Shown: positions 11,194 through 20,561 of the stretch, piece after piece | Numbering within the stretch: the first letter of the stretch is position 1 | Layout of the letters: each line of letters begins with the position of its first letter | Assembly: GCA_018343915.1 (NCBI GenBank) | Contig: JABRWF010000005.1 | Location: 593,001 to 657,000, forward strand | DNA length: 64,000 nucleotides | Reading direction: 5' to 3' | Origin: Agroathelia rolfsii | Taxonomy: Eukaryota > Basidiomycota > Agaricomycetes > Amylocorticiales > Amylocorticiaceae | The notes under the pieces: generated by a model | Told to the model about the DNA's origin: nothing | Databases searched by the model: none | The model's input: the letters and a program-made list of their open reading frames with translations, nothing else | Program-made: the position numbers and the translations under genes

Positions 11194-11318
11194 AGCATAA
11201 ATATCAAAACCGCGTGCATCTTGTTCGTATAAGTATTCTGATATGCAATTGATCGAGTTTGATGATACCATGTTGCTTATTATCACAAACAGAGGCAACT
11301 CATGCCTTTCTAACGTAG

Positions 11319-11405
11319 CTCAACAATTTTTATACATTACCGCAGGTGGGTAAACAGATGGCGGGTATAGTACCTACATGCATACATGCAACAATTTACA
11401 GGTGG
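11319..11405 (-). promoter_or_regulatory. Conserved downstream element, copy 3
   Basis: Third copy of the block at 239-325 and 2773-2858, 166 nt beyond the stop of silk-like gene 3. It keeps TGTAAATTGTTGCATG, CATCTG and CCCACCTGCGG on the gene strand. The similarity continues weakly into the A-rich 3' UTR. Confidence 0.58.
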
Positions 11406-11570
11406 CATCCGAAGAAATCAGGATTGCGCGTACGAATGAATGAGAATGAAAAGAAAGGATAAAAGTTTCAAAACATCAAATGAAATGGGAAAAAAATAAA
11501 GGATTGATCAACTAGTTCAGATCAGAAGAAGTGACATCGAAATGTCCAAAAAGAAAGCTTTCACCTTCGA

Positions 11571-12830
11571 TTAGTAGTACTGCTCGCTCGACGAGCTCGA
11601 TTGGCTCGACTGGCTTGAATAAGCTGTCGATGTCGCCTGCGAAGTCTGCGTCGACTGCGCATAACCGCTCGTGTAAGCATAAGTGCTGTAGTAGCTCCAT
11701 TGTGCATCCCCAGGATGCCCGTACTGCTCAGAGTGGCTCGAATGGCTCGAGTTAGAAGTCTGACCCGACGACCCTTGAGCGTTTCCAGACGAACTCGATT
11801 GTTCCGATGAGCTCGAGGCATTCGAAGAGCTGGTATGAGAACCGTGCTTGCCGTTTCCGGTCGTCGAGCTCGATTGAGAGGATTGATTCGAAGAGCCAGA
11901 TTGGTTCTGTTGGCCGTTTTGGTTGGAGGACTCTGAGCTCGATTGGCTCGATTGGCTCCACGAGCCGGACGATGGGCCCTGCTGGCCCGAGGGGCTTGAG
12001 GAGGAGTCGGAATCAGAAGATGAGCCGGATGAAGGTGAGCCCGATTGATCATCTGGAGTAGATGCTGGTGTGCTTTCAGGGGACGATGCCGCTGCTGTGG
12101 GTGCGCTAGAGGCAACAGGCATGAGAGGGTGGGAATGGCCAGGCGAGATCGAAGAGGAATCTGGCGAAGAGGGGGAATCACCATCCCAAGAAACTGATTG
12201 GCTGGACTCGCTCCAGGATGACGAAGCTGTAGGTGATGCTCCTTCCTGTCCAGACGGGCTTGAGTTTCCTGAGGCGCCTGCCGAGCCACTGGCCCCCGCA
12301 CCATTATCGGATCCAGCACTTCCGCTAGAGCTGGCACTACCGCTTCCGCTGACACCACCACTTCCACTGGCGCCACCGCTTCCATTGAGATTGCCGCTGC
12401 CACCAAGGCCAGCGCTACCACCGAGGCCACCACTTCCGCCGATACCGAATCCGATTCCAAGGCCTGAATCACCGCCAAGTCCGGCTCCAGTGTCAAGACC
12501 GGCGCCCGCATCGAGGCCAGCTCCTGCATTGAGGCCAGCACCTGCATTGAGGCCAGCACTAGCATTGAGGCCAGCACTAGCGTCAAGGCCAGCACCAGTG
12601 TCAAGACCAGCACCAGCGTCAAGACCAGCACCAGCGTCAAGGCCCGCGCCTGTATCGAACCCAGCACCAGCATCGTCACAACCATCAAGTCCAGCGCCAG
12701 CATCAAGACCAGCATCAGCGCCGATGCCTCCGGAAAGTCCTCGTTTGACTGGGATGACGGAGGCCGACGTCATATGGGCCGCAGCAATGGCAACAAAAAG
12801 CAAAGAAGTAAGACGAGTGAAGTTGGTCAT
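11571..12830 (-). CDS. Secreted silk-like Gly/Ala-rich repeat protein, copy 3 (long form)
   Basis: A 419-residue paralogue, the longest of the three. The open frame continues 31 codons upstream, but the start at 12830 (MTNFTRLTSLLF) matches the paralogues. The signal peptide and VIPVKR site (Lys29-Arg30) are conserved. Residues about 36-125 hold the most regular array of the family, with roughly a dozen GAGLDA/GAGLNA units encoded by 18-nt repeats. The middle is expanded by a Ser/Pro/Gln/Asn-rich segment of about 200 residues that the other copies lack. The common tail follows (EQYGHPG, QWSYYSTY, YTSGYAQS, EQYY). One cysteine occurs (GLDGCDDAG). The gene is intronless. An extracellular matrix or wall role is inferred from composition only. 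Confidence 0.84.
   Translation of the reverse strand: MTNFTRLTSLLFVAIAAAHMTSASVIPVKRGLSGGIGADAGLDAGAGLDGCDDAGAGFDTGAGLDAGAGLDAGAGLDTGAGLDASAGLNASAGLNAGAGLNAGAGLDAGAGLDTGAGLGGDSGLGIGFGIGGSGGLGGSAGLGGSGNLNGSGGASGSGGVSGSGSASSSGSAGSDNGAGASGSAGASGNSSPSGQEGASPTASSSWSESSQSVSWDGDSPSSPDSSSISPGHSHPLMPVASSAPTAAASSPESTPASTPDDQSGSPSSGSSSDSDSSSSPSGQQGPSSGSWSQSSQSSSESSNQNGQQNQSGSSNQSSQSSSTTGNGKHGSHTSSSNASSSSEQSSSSGNAQGSSGQTSNSSHSSHSEQYGHPGDAQWSYYSTYAYTSGYAQSTQTSQATSTAYSSQSSQSSSSSEQYY
12480..12725. repeat. Coding minisatellite, 18-nt units
   Basis: Imperfect tandem repeats of 18 nt (plus-strand unit close to GCACCAGCGTCAAGACCA) encode the GAGLDA hexapeptides of silk-like gene 3. Because the unit is a multiple of three without stops on either strand, it also opens long antisense frames that are not genes. 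Confidence 0.8.
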
Positions 12831-12980
12831 TTTTCTTGAGTTGGAAGTGAGCGATGAGAAGTACAAGAGAATGAGGATGGATGGGTTGAAAGATAGTGGT
12901 TCAAAGGCAGAGACTCGGAGCACTCGCTGAGTGATTGAGACAGGGGTTTAATGATGGTTAGGGGTCAGAGAATAAGCTGT

Positions 12981-12987
12981 TTATATA
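12981..12987 (-). promoter_or_regulatory. TATA box of silk-like gene 3
   Basis: TATATAA on the minus strand about 155 nt upstream of the ATG, in the same context as copies 1 and 2. Confidence 0.6.
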
Positions 12988-13150
12988 TCCAGTAAGAGCC
13001 AAAATATTGCGGGCATCTCGTATAGCTAGAGAACCCATGATGCAACCACGGAGGTCCACTGACAGAGTATGGAGTTGAAACCAAAGTACAAGATTATGCA
13101 GGGACCATGGCATTGCCAGTGGCAGTAACTGTGGCGGTCGCTGGCGATGT

Positions 13151-13156
13151 TGACGT
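13151..13156 (-). promoter_or_regulatory. CRE-like TGACGT upstream of silk-like gene 3
   Basis: TGACGT about 165 bp upstream of the TATA box. It is embedded in a stretch (GTGGCGGTCGCTGGCGATG) closely similar to the promoter of copy 1 around 1558-1578. Confidence 0.4.
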
Positions 13157-13199
13157 GACTCTGCCGTGACATCGTCATCGATTCTAGATTCTGCTTCCG

Positions 13200-16089
13200 A
13201 ACAATCGGTCATGACTCGCAGAGAAACTTCTTTTCTGACTTCCGTTGCCAGTTATCGGTATCAACCACAAGTCCATGAACACTTCTTATCCAGGTTTTTT
13301 TATGGATTAAATTGCAATAATAGCGGGCTGGTGATCAAAGGAAACAAAGTCGACTAATTTATGCGTACATCGCAGGTTTATTCTACGAATGCATGTACAG
13401 GTGCAAGTATGGGTTGTCTCTAAGCTGTTTTTTCTAAATCATCCGGAAAAGCAGGGAAAAATATGTCTACAGTCTGAGGAATCAACTCGTTGAAAATGCG
13501 ATGCTGCTGTCAGAATGGATGCGGAGTAATGTGTAGAAAGACAGGTCCGATTCCTCAAACCATCAGAAGTGGCCGCGTCGTCTTGGATATTTAGACGCTT
13601 ATGAATTTTAATTCTTTACCTATCCTGGCAACACTGCTCCTACAATTGCTGTCTAAGGCTGAAATTTTTGGCGCTATCAAGAAGTCACGACGTTTATTTC
13701 ATCACCAAAAGTCTTCTATGATTGCTTCCTTTATTAATAAGCGTCTGATAGCTGGATATATATATATATATTCGGTCTGGATGTCCACGTCACGTACTCA
13801 AGCAGTCATGTTTTGAGTCTACATGGATTCATTGGGATGAGGCCGAATGTTTTCTCAGATGTAAATAAAAGACTTAGGCAAGCTAACATCGCTCGTTACG
13901 ATATTCACGCAAGATTGTCATTTACATATCTTCCGGCCCAACTAACCTCTATTAATATAGACTTCATTCATTAATTTGCTTGACTACTGCAGTCCCACCT
14001 GATCATAGATGACCCAGATGTTTGTTAGCCTATTGTAGTGGTATATGTACTGAATTACTGGCATTTCTGGACTCGTCTCTAACCAAATGCTCAGGCCTCA
14101 GGTTATGTTACGCTGACGATGAGATAAAGCGACATTGTCGGACATCTCTGGGCGTGGTCATTACCTTTGCGTTATTTCGGAGTATATATAGCTGTAGTCA
14201 TATTCTGACTAATAATTAACCTGCTGGATTACTTACCATCGCCTGGTGGGTTCTAAACTCATGGTAATATACATGTATATCGCGCTCAGCATGATGCTCT
14301 CTACCCTTTTGGCACTGCATAAAAAATGCTGACTAGGTAAATGTGTGTATAATTAATAAATACAAATATCTTGCACGGAATCGTGTTGTCCTTGTCCTTG
14401 CAGCAGGGTTTTATTAAATCGCATATCTCAGAAATTGTACATGCGCATAAATCGACTCTCCGAGCAAGTATAACCCTTGTCTTCCTCTTAATAACACTAA
14501 GGATTTAAGTTTTCCAGCGGCAGAACTTTACTGGCTACCAAGTAACAAATTCAAATCCCTATGCGAATGGATATCCGGCTCTGATGCCTAGAAACCAATT
14601 GCTCTCCATTCTCAGCATCAGTAGCGGAGACGTGCTGCCCCAAACTGCTTTTGACTACAGTGGTAACACTACCGATTGTACCACCCAGCTCAGGTGTTCA
14701 GTAAAGCAAGCTCAGATAATGGCAACAAATTCTGAGGCATTTAGATTGGCTTCTGCTAGTAGGCCAATAGCATTGTCAAAAGCCTCAGCAAACAACTTGA
14801 AATTCCGTTCTGCTGAGGACTTAATACTAAAGCTACCACAGTGCAACCAAGGCTGGAGACGCAGGATATCCCGTGCCTTAGTAATGATTATAAACGATTC
14901 TTGCATTTTTATGTACATTGGCCTCGTTCATTGATACTGGTGACAAGATATATCGAAAATTATACCTATCTGCACTAGGCTATTGTATGCCAGCTCATTG
15001 ACAGTTTTCCCGGTGTTAAACCCCACATGTATTGCAGAAAACAAGATCAACAATTAATGAAAAGACTCAGGTCCATCCGAGTTTGTAATAAAAAATATAC
15101 CTAGATATCTCCTCTCGTGTCGCCTAGGAACGCAATATCAAGCTCAATATCAAGGTGAACCAGCCCGTGAGCTAAGTTTGTGAAGGGGATCTATATACCT
15201 ATGTCGTAGTATACAACCTCTGACCACATTAACTCCTATTAGATAGCAACTGCATCAAAGATGAGGAGCAAGATGAAGGAAATTCAGGTTGGGATAATAA
15301 TAAGGCAAAGCACAAAGTTGCGCATTTTCTGTTCTGCCCTTTAAATTTCCTAATTTTGGGCAGCGCTCGTTATGATGTACAGACTTTGAGCCATACCTTG
15401 AAGAGCAATTGTGACAACCAAAATGACGTCTTACAATCTGGCTCAGGCTTTGAAATGAGGTCGGTAGCTATTTCCTCTACATATCAATCTTTCTGTTTAT
15501 AATTTATAACATTAACAGGAAAACATTTCATTTTTGTATGACCAGTCCAAAGTGCTCTCAAAAGATTGAGCCGAAGACCTGGAAATACTTGCAAAAGGTT
15601 GCCTTGATACCTTCTATTCATGGTGCTCGACCTATTGCTTATCTGAAATGATATAGATGAATCTAAAGTGCCACGGTCTACTGGATATGTTGGTGTTGAG
15701 TCGCCTAAATGTTATAATCTGCGGAAGGTCATGCAACTTGATCGACCAAAATACTGCAGACTATTTGTGTGACTTATATATATACTGTGGTCTTATACTC
15801 ACAGAAAGAATCATTCTTGTAACCCCTTGCTAGGGTAGTGGTTTGGGATCATCTTCCTCGAAAGGTAACCAGAAAACAATATCCATGGAAACCAAAGTCC
15901 GTTTTTGCAAATGTAACTTTATTCTTATTTTCTCCTAATTTATCTCTCGTCAGTTCTTCTAACGTAAATGCTCCGAGTCATCGAACAGCTGCGGAAGCAG
16001 AAACCCATTTTCCATCGATTTGAAGACAACCGGGCGGTCGAGGTCATGGTTAAACTCTCTCAGGAATCGGTACGATTTCCCACTTCAAG
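13200..16089. other. Gene-poor region, no gene seen
   Basis: About 2.9 kb, AT-rich, with TA microsatellites (near 13757). The longest frames (plus 14584-14934; minus 14712-14918) resemble no family I know. The minus frame has a helical look (ILRLQPWLHCGSF) and could be a relic. I make no gene call. Confidence 0.5.
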
Positions 16090-16429
16090 AGTTTGCTCAT
16101 GTGGGTTTTGACTTATATTTATTTCCCTCATTTCTAACTTTTGCAACTACTGTTCATATTTCTCGCTCTCCTCTTTCACCCTCTACCATTTTACTACCTA
16201 CTCGGCTCTAGAACCTGTCATCGCAACCTAGGCGCTGACACCACAACCCGCCGCACACACAACACCTACATGGCACAGCACCTACCACACCTAGCTATAC
16301 CCCTCCCACTTTAGTCACCTACCACTATTCTTCCCGCTCAGAGCCAGGGCTCTCCCCCGGACTGCGGTTTGCCTTAGTAGCATGATAGGAGTTAAAATAA
16401 ATTAACAAAAAAAAAAGTTTGCTCATGTG
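16090..16429 (+). mobile_element. Retroposon insertion with poly-A tail and 14-bp target duplication
   Basis: The 14-mer AGTTTGCTCATGTG occurs at 16090-16103 and again at 16416-16429. Between the copies lie about 312 bp of pyrimidine-rich sequence that end in AAATTAACAAAAAAAAAA directly before the second copy. Target-site duplication plus a 3' poly-A tail is the hallmark of LINE-type target-primed insertion. No reverse transcriptase frame is present, so this is either a SINE or a heavily 5'-truncated LINE. I see no clear Pol III A/B boxes, which slightly favours a truncated LINE. Confidence 0.8.
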
Positions 16430-17315
16430 ACCAGGAGCAATGAAAAATCCCAGTCATGATGGTCCATATCACATACTTGATTGCCGAGTTCAAGTGATTT
16501 AAATGGAAACGACATCTGGGATATCGAATATCCCTCAGCTCGTTGTTTTGGACTACTGAGAGTATGAGCATCTGTCAGAGAGAACTGGAAACAATGCGTC
16601 TGCAGCTAGAGGTGAGAACCACGAGCAGGCACGGATCAAGACATTTGAAACAGCTGGTGCTTCATCGGTTTCTCGTTTCCAAGCTTACGTTTTAAGGCTT
16701 CTGAACAAGATCAGTAGTTGAATATCTACTGCACAAATCCAGCCGTTCCTGCAGAAGTGAAAACACCTTTACATGAGCACATCGAGTGCATGTATACATA
16801 TACAAATACTGGCGCGCAAAATCCTGATTTTACACCGTTACAGCAGTAACAGGGTGGGTTATTATTCCAGATGGAAGGGCAAGGAATTAAGTTCTTGAGT
16901 GTATATCTTATGAAACGTGTAATGTCATTTATGTAACTGAGTTGTCGGTATAATTCTAGCAGGCCGTATGCCTTGTAAAGTAGAGAATTAAATTGAGGCC
17001 ATGGTGAAGATCAATAAGTACGTTTCTATTCCTTGATGATCTAAACCGTATGACGCATCTTTTTTTTTTGATATTTCCATAAAATATTAGCTTATAAACG
17101 CCTATTGACCCAATATCCGCCTTAGATGACACTGGCGACGAGGAACCGGTTGACGTTGGATTAAAAAGATGACATTGTGCACCCAGATCGAAAATGCTTC
17201 CGGTGGCAAAAGGAGATCACGAGCCCTCTCGTTTTCTGCTGTCCAAAGTCCGACTCCAAACACAGGACTTTAACTTTTCACCTATCTTCTTGCTCACTTA
17301 TCACTATTTATCGAG
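16430..17315. other. Intergenic, no gene seen
   Basis: About 890 bp between the retroposon and the phosphoribosyltransferase gene. No supported coding frame. The 17210-17315 part is a pyrimidine-rich likely promoter and leader. Confidence 0.5.
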
Positions 17316-18544
17316 ATGACAGAGCCTCCTCACTATCGCTGCGTAGGCTCCGTCCCTCCTGATTATTATCGGTTTTGATCTTGTTTCTGATGTAACATTT
17401 TATCTAAAAGACCTACAACGAGATTCATAATCTCATCAAAAACTCGGCAGCTCAGATCGTGAATTTTAAGCCCGATGTATTCATTGCGATCGGTGCGTAT
17501 CTAGCAAGGTGATTTTATCTTTGAAATACTGAAAGATGGATGAATTTGCAGGTGGAGGGTTCGTACCACATCATCTTTATAAATTTTCCGCATGTCACGC
17601 ACACACTGTGATCTCGACGTCTATGTAGTGGATTCTTCCCCGCGCGTGTTATGGTTCGTCTGCCCTTCTATTTCAAGATCACCGAGCTCTGTACTTATTC
17701 ACTATATAATCGCGCATATAGCGTACGTTCTTGAAGGATGCTAGCACTAAGCGCAACATACCCATCCACGCCATTGGCCTGTCTCTCTACGAGGCTCTCC
17801 CAGGAACGACGGCGGAACAGATTGGATCCGAGGTCATTCGTACTCAATGGCTGTGAGTTATCTTCCGCTGTAAAGACATGGTTAATGCTTGATTGCTTGT
17901 TTTGTACTACAGAGGTCCCGAGTCCGGTAAATTCCTTCTTGGCAGGAGGGCATTGGTGATCGTACGTACAGTAGATTCGTAATCATAAATCCTACTGATG
18001 ATCAAATTTATAGGATGAGGTAGACGATTCGCGCAAGACACTGCAGTCAGTCATAATATAATTTATCCAATCTTACGGACAATCCATGCCTCTTATCGTC
18101 GAGAAAACAGATATGCCATCTCGGAGCTTCAGAAGGATGTCGAACGTGAACTTGAGGCCTTCCCCGAAGAGGAACGCGAGGCCAAGCGAACCAAGTTTGC
18201 GATCTTCGTCGTCCACAACAAAAGGAAGGAGAAGCTCGGTAGCCTTCCGGCGGATGTTCCGTATGTTTACATTACCCACCCATAACCTCATCAAGCTCAC
18301 CTTACTTCATTTAGGTATTTTGTGGGCCAGGAAGTCGATGATGTCTGGTAAGCGTCTCTGTCAAATCATATCCGTCCATTCGCTGATTGGCTAATTGTCG
18401 GCAACTATGATCAGGCTTGATTATCCATGGGAGGCTCAGTAAGCGTTTCGTATAGATTCTGAGTGAAGATGGGTTATCTGATTACTGCGCCGCAGGGACA
18501 TCGAGGAGCATGATAGGCTAGCTGCGCAACAGGCCGCATTGTGA
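17316..18544 (+). CDS. HPT1: Hypoxanthine/xanthine-guanine phosphoribosyltransferase (yeast HPT1/XPT1-like)
   Basis: This enzyme of purine salvage joins hypoxanthine, guanine or xanthine to PRPP. Eleven exons give 202 residues: 17316-17342, 17411-17492, 17552-17558, 17629-17653, 17722-17852, 17913-17961, 18014-18045, 18111-18260, 18315-18347, 18415-18438 and 18496-18544. The yeast-type motifs are in order: TYNEIHNLIK, FKPDVFIAIGGGGFFPARV, IGLSLYE, VIRTQW, then the PRPP-binding VIDEVDDSRKTL, FVVHNK and WLDYPWEAQDIEEHD. The third exon is only 7 nt. It is required to keep the frame and to complete the invariant GGGGF loop, one of the catalytic segments. The first nine codons are the least certain part. 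Confidence 0.88.
17552..17558 (+). other. 7-nt microexon in the phosphoribosyltransferase gene
   Basis: GTGGAGG is flanked by an upstream AG acceptor and a downstream GT donor. Joining ATCG + GTGGAGG + TGGATTC gives I-G-G-G-G-F, exactly the conserved loop. Skipping it, or extending it to the next GT, breaks the frame. Confidence 0.75.
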
Positions 18545-18869
18545 AAGGCCGGTTCAGGATGGAGGGGTGTGTGACGCACCACGCCGGCCGATAAAAAAAA
18601 GTGGAAAATGAGTCGGGTATCGGCACCGTAGATAATAATACATGTATGTGCATATATGTATATATGATGCAAGAACGCGCTTGCTTTTTGCCCATTTGTG
18701 TGTGTCGCGGAAGGAATTTTGTGGTTGGCCTTTTGCAGTCTTCGCCCAATCGGCTTTCGTCGCGCGTCGGCCAGTCGTCGCCAGCTCTCGTTCTTTCTTG
18801 CACCTTGGGCCAGTGCTCTTTCTGTCCGTCTCTGTCTCAGGTCTACGTCTGTGTGTATAGAAGAACATA
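18545..18869. other. Intergenic, mitoferrin promoter
   Basis: 325 bp between two rightward genes. It is CT-rich on the plus strand near the mitoferrin ATG; no RNA gene seen. Confidence 0.45.
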
Positions 18870-20169
18870 ATGGAGCCCCACCATGCACACGAGATCGACT
18901 ACGAGGCCCTATCGCCTAATGCCGGCGTTGGTGTACGTGCATTTCTGTCTCGTCTCTCTGCCAGGCCTCACTGAAATATTTGTTTGCAAATGTCCAGATT
19001 AATATGTTGGCTGGTGCCCTGGTAAACATCCTTATAATCTACTACGCTCGTAGTCAAGTATGAGACCTATTCGCTGACTTACTATGGTTTCTAGGCTGGT
19101 ATTACGGAGCACGCTGTCATGTTCCCCATCGACTCAATCAAAGTGTGTATTCAACCTGCTAAGCCCTCAAGCTGGATCCATGCTCAAGAGCTTCCTCTGT
19201 AGACTCGGATGCAGGTCTTCTCTGCCTCTCCAGCGGCTGTATATACCGGTGTAGGACACGCTTTCTCAAGGATATCCTCGACAGAGGGCATACGTGCCCT
19301 CTGGCGCGGTGTATCATCCGTCATACTCGGTGCTGGTCCAGCTCATGCAGTCCACTTTGGTGCATATGAGGCCGTGAAGGAGTTTGCGGGTGGCAATGGA
19401 CCAGGAGCGAACCATTGGATAGCTACTTGTGAGTGAAAATGACTCATTTCCCATTTTACGGTCTCTTGACACCAGTGATTACGCTCGTTCTTCCTTCACA
19501 GCCGTAGCAGGTGCGTCTGCCACCATCGCAAGTGACGCATTGATGAATCCGTTCGATGGTAAGTTCGTGTAGCTCACACCACTCGGACATATCTGATAAT
19601 TTTAATCATTTCCCCAAACAGTAATAAAACAGCGCATGCAAGTCCACGGTTCCACCTTCCACTCAATAGCTAGTTGTGCGCGCACTGTATACCGCACCGA
19701 GGGCCTCGCGGCATTCTATGTATCATACCCCACCACGCTCACCATGACCGTGCCGTTCACGGCGGTGCAGTTCACCGTGTATGAACAGACCAAGGCATTG
19801 CTTAACCCCACGAACGCATACTCTCCCGTTACACACATGCTAGCAGGCGCTGTGTCCGGTGGTGTAGCAGCTGCCATAACGACGCCCCTGGACGTTGCCA
19901 AGACGCTGCTCCAAACCCGCGGTACATCGGCGGACGTGGAGATACGGAATGCGAGGGGCATGATCGACGCTTTTCGTATTATCCTCGCCCGCGAGGGCGT
20001 GAAGGGTCTCGCACGAGGCTTATCACCGCGAGTGTTGACGTTTATGCCCAGCAACGCATTAAGTTGGCTATCCTATGAATTCTTCAGTACGTTCATCTTC
20101 TATGCTTGTGCCAGGTGCAAAATCTCACCCTTCTCACTTTCTCCAGAGGCGGCCATCCGGGACTCATAG
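18870..20169 (+). CDS. MRS4: Mitoferrin, mitochondrial iron carrier (MRS3/MRS4 family)
   Basis: Mitoferrins carry ferrous iron across the inner mitochondrial membrane for heme and iron-sulfur cluster synthesis. Seven exons (18870-18932, 18998-19021, 19095-19142, 19203-19428, 19502-19558, 19622-20086, 20147-20169) give 301 residues, the usual carrier length. The three carrier repeats each show their signature: FPIDSIKTRMQ, NPFDVIKQRMQ and TPLDVAKTLLQT. These three variants are diagnostic of mitoferrins among SLC25 carriers. Further repeat marks are GIRALWRGVSSVILGAGPAHAVHF and GLARGLSPRVLTFMPSNALSW. The protein ends KAAIRDS. The next gene, SPT5, is convergent. Confidence 0.92.
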
Positions 20170-20561
20170 CGATAGACTGTTGCTATTTTTTTTTTTTTTA
20201 CTTACCTGCCTTAAATGATAGACGGACGTCGAACCCTCTCACCTGATTCCCTGACCATTCCCAACACACTTATGTTCGCATTCGCAATGCTATCTACGTA
20301 CGAATAATTAATAACCTTCTTTTTTTTTACCTTATATTATTGCTTCATCTACATTGATTGGTCATGCAATACATGTGATTACATTGTCCGCTTCCGTACG
20401 TCCCGGTGGCTGACCTGACCAGGCGAGTCCTTACATCCGATGGATACCCAAGAGTGGACAATAAAAAATCAGATTAAGCATCACAAACAAAACTAGTGTA
20501 CAGAGCGGGACTAAATATAATGTATGTATGCGCAAAAAAAAATTGTTTCTGAGCACCACTA
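20170..20561. other. Convergent 3' regions
   Basis: 392 bp between mitoferrin and SPT5, with several A/T tracts (20190-20199, 20322-20330, 20534-20543) likely to serve 3'-end formation. No gene seen. Confidence 0.5.

Noticed and set aside
11561..12715. 384-codon Leu/Val-rich minus-strand frame overlapping silk-like gene 3
   Set aside because: This is a shifted reading of the same repeat array; it lacks a signal peptide and paralogues.
502..12830. Fungal RiPP (ustiloxin-type) precursors with Kex2 sites
   Set aside because: Such precursors have a Lys-Arg between every repeated core peptide. Here Lys-Arg occurs once, before the repeats, and no tailoring enzymes are nearby.
502..12830. Hydrophobins
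   Set aside because: The eight-cysteine pattern is absent; the proteins have at most one cysteine.
12070..12930. 286-codon plus-strand frame with RPAPAS repeats opposite silk-like gene 3
   Set aside because: The 18-nt repeat keeps all frames open on both strands. The Pro-rich product is only the mirror of GAGLDA units, and its equivalent is not preserved as a full frame in the other copies.
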